From IDS-8 sp040902105 (GTDB lineage: Bacteria; Pseudomonadota; Gammaproteobacteria; Steroidobacterales; Woeseiaceae): 64,000 bases of DNA. Position 1 is the stretch's first letter. The number at the start of each line of letters is the position of its first letter. The notes beneath the pieces were generated by a model. It made no database searches. It was given only the letters and a program-made list of their open reading frames with translations, and was not told the origin of the DNA. The stretch spans positions 31,484 through 95,483 of the forward strand of contig JBBDXW010000055.1 in the NCBI GenBank assembly GCA_040902105.1. Direction: 5' to 3'. Of this stretch, positions 23,848 to 31,581 are shown piece after piece. The translations under genes were made by a program, and so were the position numbers.

Positions 23848-24983
23848 AACTCGCCGTCAGTGATGGTAACTACATCGTCGCTGTAGTGTCCGTTGAAGCG
23901 GGTGCGGCCGGAGAGACTGTATGCTCCGATGCTGCCGAATTCCAGGTAGTCGCCGGGCCTGATCTCGTCGGGGAGCTCGACTTCTCCGGGCAGCACGTCC
24001 GTTCCATCGCACGTCGGGCCGTACAGCTTGAACCGGTGCAGGTTGCCGCGCAGTTCGCTTCCGTCCCGGTATGCTCTGACCGGGTAACGGTCGTGGCCGC
24101 GAAACCGCAGTTCCCAGAAAATTCCGTACATGCCGTCGTTGACATATAAGCGTTCGTCCTTGCGCAGTAGCACCTCGACGACCGCCGACAGTCCCGGCGC
24201 TGCCAGGGCGCGACCCGGCTCCCCGAGGATCTCGCCGTCTTCCGACAGCGGCAGCGTCGCCGCCGATTCCGAGATCCGCTCGAAATAGTCGGAGAGCGGC
24301 GGCACCGGAAAACCCGGATACGATTTTGCAAACCCTCCGCCGATGTCGACCAGCCGCACGCGGAAGGGCAACTCTCGCAATACGCCTGCCGCCAGTTCGA
24401 TCGCATACGAATAGGCTTCGGGGTCGATCACCGCGGAACCGACGTTGAACGCGAGCGCGGGCTCCGCGCCCTGCTCCGTGATGTGCTGCAGCAAATCCGG
24501 CACTTCGGCCGGCGGCGCGCCGAATTTCGACGACAGGTCCTGCATCGCCGATTGATGGTGCGCTGCCATCCTGGCGAACACGACCGCGCGGCTCATGTCG
24601 ATTTCATCCGCCAGCGGTTTCAGGCCGCTCGAATGGTCGATCATGAAATGCCGTACCCCGAACACACGTTGTGCTTCGCGCGCCGCACCGCGCAGCCGCA
24701 CCGGCACCATGAAGTAGGCGGTGGCGTCCTTGCACACCGATCGAACCTGCGCGATTTCCGGCACGGACGCACAATCGAAATGCCTGATGCCCGCCGTATA
24801 GAGCAAACGGATCACCTCAGGATGATCGTTGGCCTTGACCGCGTAGAGAACTCGTCCAGGAAATCCCGCGAGGAACTCCTTCGCCGTTTGTCTGTAAGTC
24901 CGTTGATAGATGCAGTAAACCGGTGCTGCAGGCCGCCGGCTGCGCAGCATGCTTGCGACGCTTGCGAAGTGCGGGGTGGTCAT
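23844..24983 (-). CDS. ODC-type group IV PLP decarboxylase (ornithine/lysine/diamine)
   Basis: A 379-residue enzyme of the alanine-racemase-fold decarboxylases. The PLP lysine is Lys50 in VLYAVKANDHP. The glycine-rich phosphate-binding loop is VDIGGGFAKSYPG. The cross-subunit active-site Cys/Asp motif is LYGPTCDGTDVLPG. It ends in YSDDVVTITDGEL, and the stop codon is the TAG of an abutting REP core (TGTAGGAG). The likely reaction is decarboxylation of ornithine or lysine to a diamine. Neighbouring genes for an acetylpolyamine amidohydrolase and a GNAT enzyme support an amine role. ATG 24983 is the only sensible start, because the frame beyond it runs into the N gap. Confidence 0.88.
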   Translation of the reverse strand: MTTPHFASVASMLRSRRPAAPVYCIYQRTYRQTAKEFLAGFPGRVLYAVKANDHPEVIRLLYTAGIRHFDCASVPEIAQVRSVCKDATAYFMVPVRLRGAAREAQRVFGVRHFMIDHSSGLKPLADEIDMSRAVVFARMAAHHQSAMQDLSSKFGAPPAEVPDLLQHITEQGAEPALAFNVGSAVIDPEAYSYAIELAAGVLRELPFRVRLVDIGGGFAKSYPGFPVPPLSDYFERISESAATLPLSEDGEILGEPGRALAAPGLSAVVEVLLRKDERLYVNDGMYGIFWELRFRGHDRYPVRAYRDGSELRGNLHRFKLYGPTCDGTDVLPGEVELPDEIRPGDYLEFGSIGAYSLSGRTRFNGHYSDDVVTITDGEL

Positions 24984-25023
24984 GCGGGTTGCTTCATTTT
25001 GTATCTGGTCCGCGTGCGGGCGA

Positions 25024-25123
25024 NNNNNNNNNNNNNNNNNNNNNNNNNNNNNNNNNNNNNNNNNNNNNNNNNNNNNNNNNNNNNNNNNNNNNNNNNNNNN
25101 NNNNNNNNNNNNNNNNNNNNNNN
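25024..25123. other. Assembly gap (100 Ns)
   Basis: Exactly 100 undetermined bases. The sequence on the left edge ends GCGTGCGGGCGA and on the right begins TGCGGGCGACTCC. Both are pieces of the REP core. This suggests the scaffold broke at a REP hairpin. Confidence 0.97.
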
Positions 25124-25144
25124 TGCGGGCGACTCCGTTCACAA

Positions 25145-26179
25145 TCATGGCGAGCCGTGTTTATCCATGAACGCCCGAAGAAACGACGCAAGGTTGTCGC
25201 CGAGCGCATCACACAGGTATCCGCCTTCCTGCACGATCAATGTCGGCAGCTGTAACGTCGCAATCATCGCCGCGATACGCGCAAAACCGCCCGTCGTGAT
25301 CGCAAATCCATGGAACGGATCGCCTTCGAACGCGTCGAGCCCCAGCGCGACCACCAGTGCTCCCGGCGAAAACGCGCGGACGCGCATGAGCGCCCGCTCC
25401 AGCGCCTGCAGATAATCGTCGTCATTCGTGCCGCGCGGCAGCGGCAGGTTGTAATTGACGCCAAGCCCGGCGCCCCTTCCGCGCTCCGCCGCGTGACCCC
25501 AGAAGAACGGATAAAAGCGCATCGGGTCGGCGTGAATCGATATCGTCAGTACATCCGCACGATCGTAAAAAATCTCTTGCGTGCCGTTACCGTGATGGAC
25601 GTCCACATCGAGGATCGCAACACGCGCGTAACGCGAACGCAGAACTTCCGCCCCGATCGCGGTGTTGTTCAGATAGCAGAAACCGCCCGCGAGGTCTTTC
25701 GACGCGTGGTGACCCGGCGGCCTCGCAAGCGCATAGCAGGAACTTTCGCCCTGCAGAATTTCGTTCGCTGCCTGCACCGCGGTCATCGCGCTCCAGCGCG
25801 CGCTGCCCCAGGTGTCCGCTGAAATCGGGCAGGCGCTGTCGCAGACGTGATAGCCCACCTGCCCCACCGCGGACATTGGATAGGTTCCGCCGCGGCGGTC
25901 CGGATGTATGTTCGGCATCACCTCCGCCGAAGCATCGGGAATGCGCTGCCAGCGTGCGTAAATGTGCTGCAGGAACTGGAGATATTCCGGCGTGTGCACC
26001 GCGGCGATCGGTCCGTCGCCGAAGTCGTCCGGCTCCTTGTGCGTGAGCCCGGCCGACAGTGCCGCCGCCAGCAGGCGATCGGCGCGCTCCGGCACTTCCG
26101 GATTCGGCTGCGGCGCGCCCGATGACAGGAAAGTTTTCGGATAGTGCTTCTTCTGCGCCGCGGAAAAGATGACGTTCAC
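25145..26179 (-). CDS. Acetylpolyamine amidohydrolase (histone-deacetylase family)
   Basis: A 344-residue class II HDAC-fold enzyme that removes acetyl groups from acetylated polyamines. Catalytic and Zn-binding residues are visible: His157/His158 in ARPPGHHASKD, Asp193 and His195 in DVDVHHGNGTQ, a later Asp in ALGLDAFEGDPF, and the C-terminal Tyr in VQEGGYLCD. The N-terminal GAPQPNPEVPERADRLL is typical of the acetylpolyamine branch. The start is GTG 26179, overlapping the upstream GNAT stop as GTGA. Acetylase and deacetylase are thus made from one transcript. Confidence 0.93.
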   Translation of the reverse strand: MNVIFSAAQKKHYPKTFLSSGAPQPNPEVPERADRLLAAALSAGLTHKEPDDFGDGPIAAVHTPEYLQFLQHIYARWQRIPDASAEVMPNIHPDRRGGTYPMSAVGQVGYHVCDSACPISADTWGSARWSAMTAVQAANEILQGESSCYALARPPGHHASKDLAGGFCYLNNTAIGAEVLRSRYARVAILDVDVHHGNGTQEIFYDRADVLTISIHADPMRFYPFFWGHAAERGRGAGLGVNYNLPLPRGTNDDDYLQALERALMRVRAFSPGALVVALGLDAFEGDPFHGFAITTGGFARIAAMIATLQLPTLIVQEGGYLCDALGDNLASFLRAFMDKHGSP

Positions 26180-26706
26180 AGGCCAGTCCCTTTGGCGTAC
26201 GGGCCGCGAGCGAGCCGTTCAAACGCCGGCCCTACGGCCTGGTAAATGCATTCGTCGTCGGACTCCGACAGCCCGATCGCCCGGTAGAATTCCTGCGAGG
26301 CCGTATTCGCTTTGCCGACCGACAATCTCAGCCAGGTTGCGCCGCGTGCTTTTGCGAGCCGGACAGTTTCCGCGATGAGCCGGCGCCCGAGGCCGCTGCC
26401 GCGCGTCTCGTCCGCCACGAAAAGGTCCTGCACGTAGACGCCCACCTCGCCGCGCCATGAGGAAAAACTGTAGAAGAACAGGGAAAGGCCGAGCGGCGCG
26501 CCCGCACGCTCTGCAATGAGCGCCTGGAATGCCGGTTGTTCACCGGACCCGTGACGCAGAAAATTCTCGGGTTTGCTGGTGACTTTCTGGCGCAGGCCGG
26601 TGGCCTTTGCGAGACCGACGATCAGCGCGTGAATCCTTTCGGCATCCTGCGCCGTCGCCAGTCGGATGACGATGTCGGCTGCGTTGTCAACGCTAGCATT
26701 CGTCAT
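26176..26706 (-). CDS. GNAT N-acetyltransferase (SSAT-like)
   Basis: A 176-residue acetyl-CoA-dependent transferase. The GNAT core is GVYVQDLFVADETRGSGLGR, with the acetyl-CoA pyrophosphate loop RGSGLG. It is followed by RLAKARGATWLRLSV and ASQEFYRAIGLSE. The DLFV..E.RG pattern and the long beta4-beta5 region resemble spermidine/spermine or diamine acetyltransferases. Its coupling to the acetylpolyamine amidohydrolase makes an amine substrate likely. The substrate remains inference. Confidence 0.85.
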   Translation of the reverse strand: MTNASVDNAADIVIRLATAQDAERIHALIVGLAKATGLRQKVTSKPENFLRHGSGEQPAFQALIAERAGAPLGLSLFFYSFSSWRGEVGVYVQDLFVADETRGSGLGRRLIAETVRLAKARGATWLRLSVGKANTASQEFYRAIGLSESDDECIYQAVGPAFERLARGPYAKGTGL

Positions 26707-26717
26707 GAATCGCGCCG

Positions 26718-26859
26718 TGTAGGAGCCCTGCCATTGCGGGCGACCTGGAAAAGGGGACAGTGACCTTTTTCCTCCTCGAGGCTCACAATCTTCCCCGCAC
26801 GTCGCCGAAAAAGGTCACTGTCCCCTTTTCCAGGTCGCCCGCAAATGGCGGCTCCTACA
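26718..26859. repeat. Nested hairpin: REP pair enclosing a second 28-bp palindrome
   Basis: The outer REP arms are 26718-26746 and 26832-26859 (one copy has CCCTGCC, the other GCAAATGGCGGC). Inside is a perfect 28-bp inverted repeat at 26744-26771 and 26807-26834, containing AAAAGGGGACAGTGACC. Its loop at 26772-26806 is 35 bases. The inner palindrome is a sequence type seen with REP-associated tyrosine transposases in other genomes, from memory. Confidence 0.9.
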
Positions 26860-26881
26860 GCACCCTCTGCAGAACCAGAGA

Positions 26882-27811
26882 TCAAAAATTCACCTTGTCT
26901 GCGCCCTTCAACTCGAGAATCTCGCGGGCCTCGGCAGGCGTTGCGATCTCGTAGCCGAGCTCGTCCAGGATCGCGCGAATTTTTGTCACCTGTTCCGCGT
27001 TGTTCTTCGCGAGCTGCCTGCGCCCGATCAGCAGGCTGTCTTCCAGCCCGACGCGAACGTTACCGCCGAGAATGGCGCCCATCGTCGCCAGCGGAATCTG
27101 CAGGCGGCCGGCACAAAGAACCGAGAAGCGATAGTCATCGCCGAGCAGTCGGTCCGCGGTCGCCTTCATGTGCATGAGGTTTTCCGGCGCGGCATCGATG
27201 CCGCCGAGCACGCCCAGTACGAACTGCACGAACAGCGGCCTCCGGATCAGGCCCTCGCGCAGGTAAAAGGCAAGCGTCTGGATATGTCCGACGTCATAAC
27301 ATTCGAATTCGAAGCGCGTGCCGTAGCCGTCGCCCAGTTGATGAAAGATCTGCTCGATGTCGGCGAACGTGTTCCTGAATGCGACCTCCCGGGTTGCGTC
27401 GAGCAGTTTCGGTTCCCAGTCGTACTTCCATTCCGCATAGCGTTTCTTCATCGGGAACAGGCCGAAGTTCATCGTGCCCATGTTGAGCGACGCCATCTCC
27501 GGCTGCGCGAGGTTCGGCGCGGCGAGCCGTTCCTCCAGGGTCATCAGCGAACTGCCGCCGGTCGTGATGTTGATGACGGCATCGCACTCATTCTTTATGC
27601 GCGGCAGAAACTGCATGAATACGGCCGGGTCGGCGGTGGGCTGGCCTGTCTCGGGATTGCGCGCGTGCAAGTGAAGGATAGCCGCGCCCGCGCCGGCCGC
27701 CTCGACCGCCTGCCGGGCAATCTCGTCCGGCGTCACCGGAAGATACGGGCTCATCGTCGGCGTGTGAATAGAGCCCGTGACCGCGCAGGTGATGATGACC
27801 TTGCGGCTCAT
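26882..27811 (-). CDS. BKACE family beta-keto acid cleavage enzyme
   Basis: A 309-residue Zn-dependent TIM-barrel enzyme of the DUF849/BKACE family. It condenses a beta-keto acid with acetyl-CoA to give acetoacetate and a new CoA ester. Zn ligands lie in AAILHLHARNP (His47, His49), with a further Glu and His in FECYDVGHI and NITTGGSS near the active site. The founding member acts on 3-keto-5-aminohexanoate in lysine fermentation, but the family accepts many substrates. Its start overlaps the aminotransferase stop (TGATG), so the two probably act in sequence on an amino or keto acid. Confidence 0.92.
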   Translation of the reverse strand: MSRKVIITCAVTGSIHTPTMSPYLPVTPDEIARQAVEAAGAGAAILHLHARNPETGQPTADPAVFMQFLPRIKNECDAVINITTGGSSLMTLEERLAAPNLAQPEMASLNMGTMNFGLFPMKKRYAEWKYDWEPKLLDATREVAFRNTFADIEQIFHQLGDGYGTRFEFECYDVGHIQTLAFYLREGLIRRPLFVQFVLGVLGGIDAAPENLMHMKATADRLLGDDYRFSVLCAGRLQIPLATMGAILGGNVRVGLEDSLLIGRRQLAKNNAEQVTKIRAILDELGYEIATPAEAREILELKGADKVNF

Positions 27812-29181
27812 CAGGCTGCAACTTCCTTGTTGACCGGGAGGCGGGCGGATTTGGCAAAAGCATCGAGACTCGCGATAAGCAGTTCCATGAGTTCGCCGAT
27901 CTGCGCATCGGTGATGATCAGTGGCGGGCAGACCATGAAATGATCGCCGACGATCCCGCCGCGCGTGCGTCGCGAATAGATGATGAGTCCGCGCCGGTAC
28001 GCTTCGTCGACCAGCGCGAGATGCGCATTCAGCGCAGGATCGAGCGGCTGCATCGACTCACGGTCCTTTACCAGCTCGAACGCGAGTAACAGTCCCTTTC
28101 CTCTCACATCGCCGATGAAAGGGTATCGGTTCATGAGACCGCTCAGATGCGCGCGCAGCTTGCGCCCCTGCCGTTCCGCGTTCTCGACCAGCTTGTGGTC
28201 GAGCAATTCCTGCAACACGGCGAGCCCGGCGGAGCATGCGAGCGGATTGCCTGCATAGGTGTAGCCGTGCGCGAAACCGCCGCCGTTCAGCACCGCAGTG
28301 ACGATGCGACGGTGCGCAGCCATCGCGCCGAGCGGCGCGTAACCGGCACCGAAGCCCTTGGCTACGGCGACGATGTCGGGCTTCAGGTCCCACCACTCCG
28401 AAGCGAGAAAGCGGCCGGTGCGTCCGGCGCCGGTCATGACCTCGTCCGCGATCAGCAGGATGCCGTACTCCTTGCAGATCTCCTGGATCCGCGCGAACCA
28501 GGAGTCCGGCGGGACCAGCGCGCCCGTCGAGGCGCCGCCGACCGGTTCCATGATGAACGCGAGAACCGTTTCCGGATCCTGGCGGATGATTTCATCGCGC
28601 AGGTACTCGGCATAGCGCAGCCCGCGCGCTTCGTGACTCATCTTGTCGCGATCGAGATAACAGGTCGCCGCCGGAATCTTCGGCATCACCCGGATCATGT
28701 CGCGAAACGGCTCGACGAACTGCTGCATGCCGGTCACCGCCGCCGCGCCAAGCGTAGAGCCGTGATACGACGGAAAAAGCGAAATGACTTTCCAGCGGCG
28801 CACCTGCCCTGTGACCACCGCATACTGACGCGCCAGCTTGAGGCAGCTTTCGATCGCTTCGGAGCCGCCTGAGACGAAAAAGATGCGGTCGAGGCCGGGA
28901 GGCATCAGCGATGCCATCCGCGACGCAAGATCCTCGGCCGGATCGTTTTCGAAATGCAGCCGGTAGGCGAACGTCGATTTGTCCATCTGCCGTTTCATCG
29001 CGGCAAGGACGCGCGGATTGGAGTGACCGATGTTCGACACCATCGCGCCGCTCGAACCGTCGAGGTAGCGCTTGCCGTGGACATCCCAGAGATAAATGCC
29101 TTCGGCGCGGTCGAGCCGCGGACGGCGGCTGTCCTGCTGGTAAAAGAGATGGCTCTCGGTGATCTCTTCCGCTTGGCGCAT
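27811..29181 (-). CDS. Class III PLP aminotransferase
   Basis: A 456-residue aminotransferase of the omega-amino acid/diamine class III group. Visible are YLWDVHGKRYLDGSSGAMVS near the start, FFVSGGSEAIESCLKLARQY, SYHGSTLGAAAVTG, the DEVMTGAGRTG motif and the PLP lysine in AVAKGFGAGYAPLGAM. Substrates of this group include beta-alanine, GABA, putrescine and related amines. It is the promoter-proximal gene of a minus-strand run with BKACE, GNAT and the amidohydrolase. Transamination would give the keto acid used by the BKACE enzyme. Confidence 0.92.
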   Translation of the reverse strand: MRQAEEITESHLFYQQDSRRPRLDRAEGIYLWDVHGKRYLDGSSGAMVSNIGHSNPRVLAAMKRQMDKSTFAYRLHFENDPAEDLASRMASLMPPGLDRIFFVSGGSEAIESCLKLARQYAVVTGQVRRWKVISLFPSYHGSTLGAAAVTGMQQFVEPFRDMIRVMPKIPAATCYLDRDKMSHEARGLRYAEYLRDEIIRQDPETVLAFIMEPVGGASTGALVPPDSWFARIQEICKEYGILLIADEVMTGAGRTGRFLASEWWDLKPDIVAVAKGFGAGYAPLGAMAAHRRIVTAVLNGGGFAHGYTYAGNPLACSAGLAVLQELLDHKLVENAERQGRKLRAHLSGLMNRYPFIGDVRGKGLLLAFELVKDRESMQPLDPALNAHLALVDEAYRRGLIIYSRRTRGGIVGDHFMVCPPLIITDAQIGELMELLIASLDAFAKSARLPVNKEVAA

Positions 29182-29249
29182 AGACGTCTACTCAGTTCGG
29201 CTGACGGCAAATCATACGCCGGTTACCGCGCCCCCGGGGGCTAGGGAAG

Positions 29250-29369
29250 CTCTGCACAAGTCATGATCGAAGCGACTGTAGGACCCCGCCATGCGGGCGA
29301 CCCATCCGCTTCGCCAGTCGCCGCGCGGGTCGCCCGCAATGGCGGGCTCCTACAGTGACTTGTGCAGAG
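29250..29369. repeat. Complete composite element: CTCTGCACAAG boxes around a REP pair
   Basis: The outer inverted boxes are CTCTGCACAAGTC at 29250-29262 and its complement ending 29369. Next comes a GATCGAAGCGACTG-like arm, then the inverted REP cores (a damaged left core ACCCCGCCATGCGGGCGACC and an intact right core). The inner spacer is CATCCGCTTCGCCAGTCGCC. The right half, 29302-29369, is identical to 52251-52318. Confidence 0.9.
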
Positions 29370-29386
29370 TTTCCGTAGTGCTGCCG

Positions 29387-31378
29387 CTATTTCAGGTACC
29401 TGCCGTACCACGCCAGGTAGCGTTCAAGTTTGTCGTGCTGAAAGCTTACGCGCGTCAGCGAATGATACTGGTCGGGGTAAATGATCAGTTCCGTCGGCAC
29501 GTCGAGGCTTTTCAGTGCCTGGTACATCTGCTCCGACGCCGCGAGCGGCACGTTGAAGTCGGCCGCGCCGCACATGAACAGGGTGGGCGTCGAAATGCGA
29601 TCTGCTTCCAGGAACGGGTACGAAAGCCGCAACCACGCATCCGTGTTTTCCCAGGGCCGTCCGAGTTCCTGCTCCCAGGCGCGCACGTACTGGTCGATGC
29701 CATAACCGCCCAGCATGTTCGACATGCCGGCGCCGCTGATCGCGGCCTTGAAGCGTTTTGTCGACGCAATCATATAATTCGTCAGAATGCCGCCGTAACT
29801 CCAGCCGCCGACGCCGAGTTGCTCCGGATCGGCAAGGCCCGAGTCGATCAGGTGATCGACCGCGGCATTGATATCGGGCACGTCTGCAAAACCCCAGTCG
29901 GCGAACAGCATTTTCTGAAACGCGTAACCTCGTCCCGAGCTGCCGCGCGGATTCACGCCGGCGACCACGTAGCCGCTGGCGGCGAACAACTGCCACTCGA
30001 AATCGAATTCGTGCTGGTACTGGCTGACCGGCCCGCCATGAATGCCCAGGATCAGCGGCAGCGGACTCGTGGCACTGCGCGTGGCGGGCCACATGACCAT
30101 GCCGTGGATTTCGACCTCGTCCGCGCTCCTGAAGCGGATGGTTTCGGCTGTCGACAGGTCGACTTCCTTTAACCAGGCATCATTCTGACGCGACAATTGC
30201 TGCAGTTTGCCGCGTTCGAGTTTCCATACTTCGGCCGGTCGATCGCTACTGCTCGCAACGACTGCCATTCGGCCCGCCGGTTTGAAATCGAACTCGTAGA
30301 CAACCTGCTCCGGCTCCGTCAGGCGTTCGACCCGGCCGTCGCGCAAGCGCACTTCAGCCAGCTGCACGCTCTGGTCGTCTTCCAAAAGGAAATATATCGA
30401 GCGACCGTCGCGCGACCAGCGCGGGCTCAGGGTGTTGCGGTCGAGCGCCTCCGTCGGCAGGCTGGCGGCCCCGTCACCGATGCCAACCGTGCCGACCTGC
30501 AACAAGCCGTACCAGATGTCTTCCTGCGCCCCGCCGTGCAGGTAGGCGATGCGCTTGCCGTCGGCGCTCCAGTCCGGCGGTCCGCTGCCCCAGCTGCCGT
30601 CGGCGTCGCCGTCGGAACCGGTATTTTGCGTTACCTGCGTGGCGCCGGCGCCCCGTTCCGCATCGATGACGTAAACGTCCCAGTTATCGTGCCGGTCCAT
30701 GTCGTCACCGCGCTTGGTGACGAACGCGATCTGCGTTCCGTCCGGCGACCATGACGGTTGGAGCTCGTCGTAATCGCCGTCTGTCAGTGCCTCGACAGAA
30801 CCGCTCTCAACGTCGAGCACAAACAGGTGCGAGCGCGCGGTGCCCAGATAACCGGTGATGTCTTCCTTGAAGTAGAGACGGTCGACGACGATCGGTTGTG
30901 GTTTTCCGTCGGCATCTTTCTTATCGGCAACTTCGGCGACCAGCACGATGCGCTTGCCGTCGGGCGACCAGGCGAAGTCGGACACGCCATCCGCGGCCGT
31001 CGTGATCTGTTTTGCTTCGCCGCCGCGCATATCGAGCAGCCAGATCTGATCGCCTTCGTCTTCCTTGCCGCGATCCGACAGGAACGCGAGCTGCTGCCCG
31101 TCAGGACTCCAGCGTGCATGATGTTCCGATTTCGGCGTGCGTGTCAGTTGCAGGGAGACTTCGCCGTCCCAGTTGCTCATCCAGAGGTCACTGACCTCTT
31201 CGTCCTGTTCGCGATCCGGCGTCGTGACGGTGTATGCAACCCACTCTCCGTCCGGGGATATCTGCGCCTCGCTGACCGCGCGAATTCGATACATGTCGTC
31301 GAGTTCGGGCGGGCGGCCTGACGCCCATTCCGGCAGCAGGCCCGCCGCGAGCGTCAACAGGGCGAAGGTCATGCGCAT
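29387..31378 (-). CDS. S9 family prolyl oligopeptidase-like peptidase, exported
   Basis: A 663-residue protein from ATG 31378 (a second ATG at 31372). The upstream open frame comes partly from REP sequence. A signal peptide (FALLTLAAGLLPEWASG) is followed by a ~380-residue beta-propeller with repeated SPDG blades (ISPDGEWVAYT, WSPDGQQLAFLSDR, WSPDGKRIVLVAE). The C-terminal hydrolase domain has Ser in GVGGWSYGGILTN, Asp in MCGAADFNVP and His in YPDQYHSLTR. The enzyme should cleave short peptides in the periplasm. The gene is flanked by REP elements on both sides. Confidence 0.93.
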   Translation of the reverse strand: MRMTFALLTLAAGLLPEWASGRPPELDDMYRIRAVSEAQISPDGEWVAYTVTTPDREQDEEVSDLWMSNWDGEVSLQLTRTPKSEHHARWSPDGQQLAFLSDRGKEDEGDQIWLLDMRGGEAKQITTAADGVSDFAWSPDGKRIVLVAEVADKKDADGKPQPIVVDRLYFKEDITGYLGTARSHLFVLDVESGSVEALTDGDYDELQPSWSPDGTQIAFVTKRGDDMDRHDNWDVYVIDAERGAGATQVTQNTGSDGDADGSWGSGPPDWSADGKRIAYLHGGAQEDIWYGLLQVGTVGIGDGAASLPTEALDRNTLSPRWSRDGRSIYFLLEDDQSVQLAEVRLRDGRVERLTEPEQVVYEFDFKPAGRMAVVASSSDRPAEVWKLERGKLQQLSRQNDAWLKEVDLSTAETIRFRSADEVEIHGMVMWPATRSATSPLPLILGIHGGPVSQYQHEFDFEWQLFAASGYVVAGVNPRGSSGRGYAFQKMLFADWGFADVPDINAAVDHLIDSGLADPEQLGVGGWSYGGILTNYMIASTKRFKAAISGAGMSNMLGGYGIDQYVRAWEQELGRPWENTDAWLRLSYPFLEADRISTPTLFMCGAADFNVPLAASEQMYQALKSLDVPTELIIYPDQYHSLTRVSFQHDKLERYLAWYGRYLK

Positions 31379-31473
31379 GGTCAATTTCCGGGGGGCGGAT
31401 TCTTGTCGCGTAACTTTAGCAAGCAGCGCCGGGAGGTTGGCGTGAATTCCATATTCTGACGAGCGAGTTCGGC

Positions 31474-31574
31474 GGGTCGCCCGCAATGGCGGGCTCCCAC
31501 AGGACACGATTCATCGATATTGGCATTCCGTCGACAAGAACCCTGCAGGAGCCCGCCATTGCGGGCGACCTGCG
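31474..31574. repeat. Divergent REP pair (cores facing outward)
   Basis: One core in minus orientation at 31474-31502 and one in plus orientation at 31544-31574, separated by ~40 bases of unrelated sequence. This is the opposite arrangement to the inward-facing pairs at 23265 and 29250. The right core ends eight bases before the MFS stop codon. Confidence 0.88.
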
Positions 31575-31581
31575 TTGCGCT

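Noticed and set aside
24483..25415. Open frames reading through the N gap
   Set aside because: Ns are undetermined, so continuity is artificial. The real genes on both sides start before reaching the gap.
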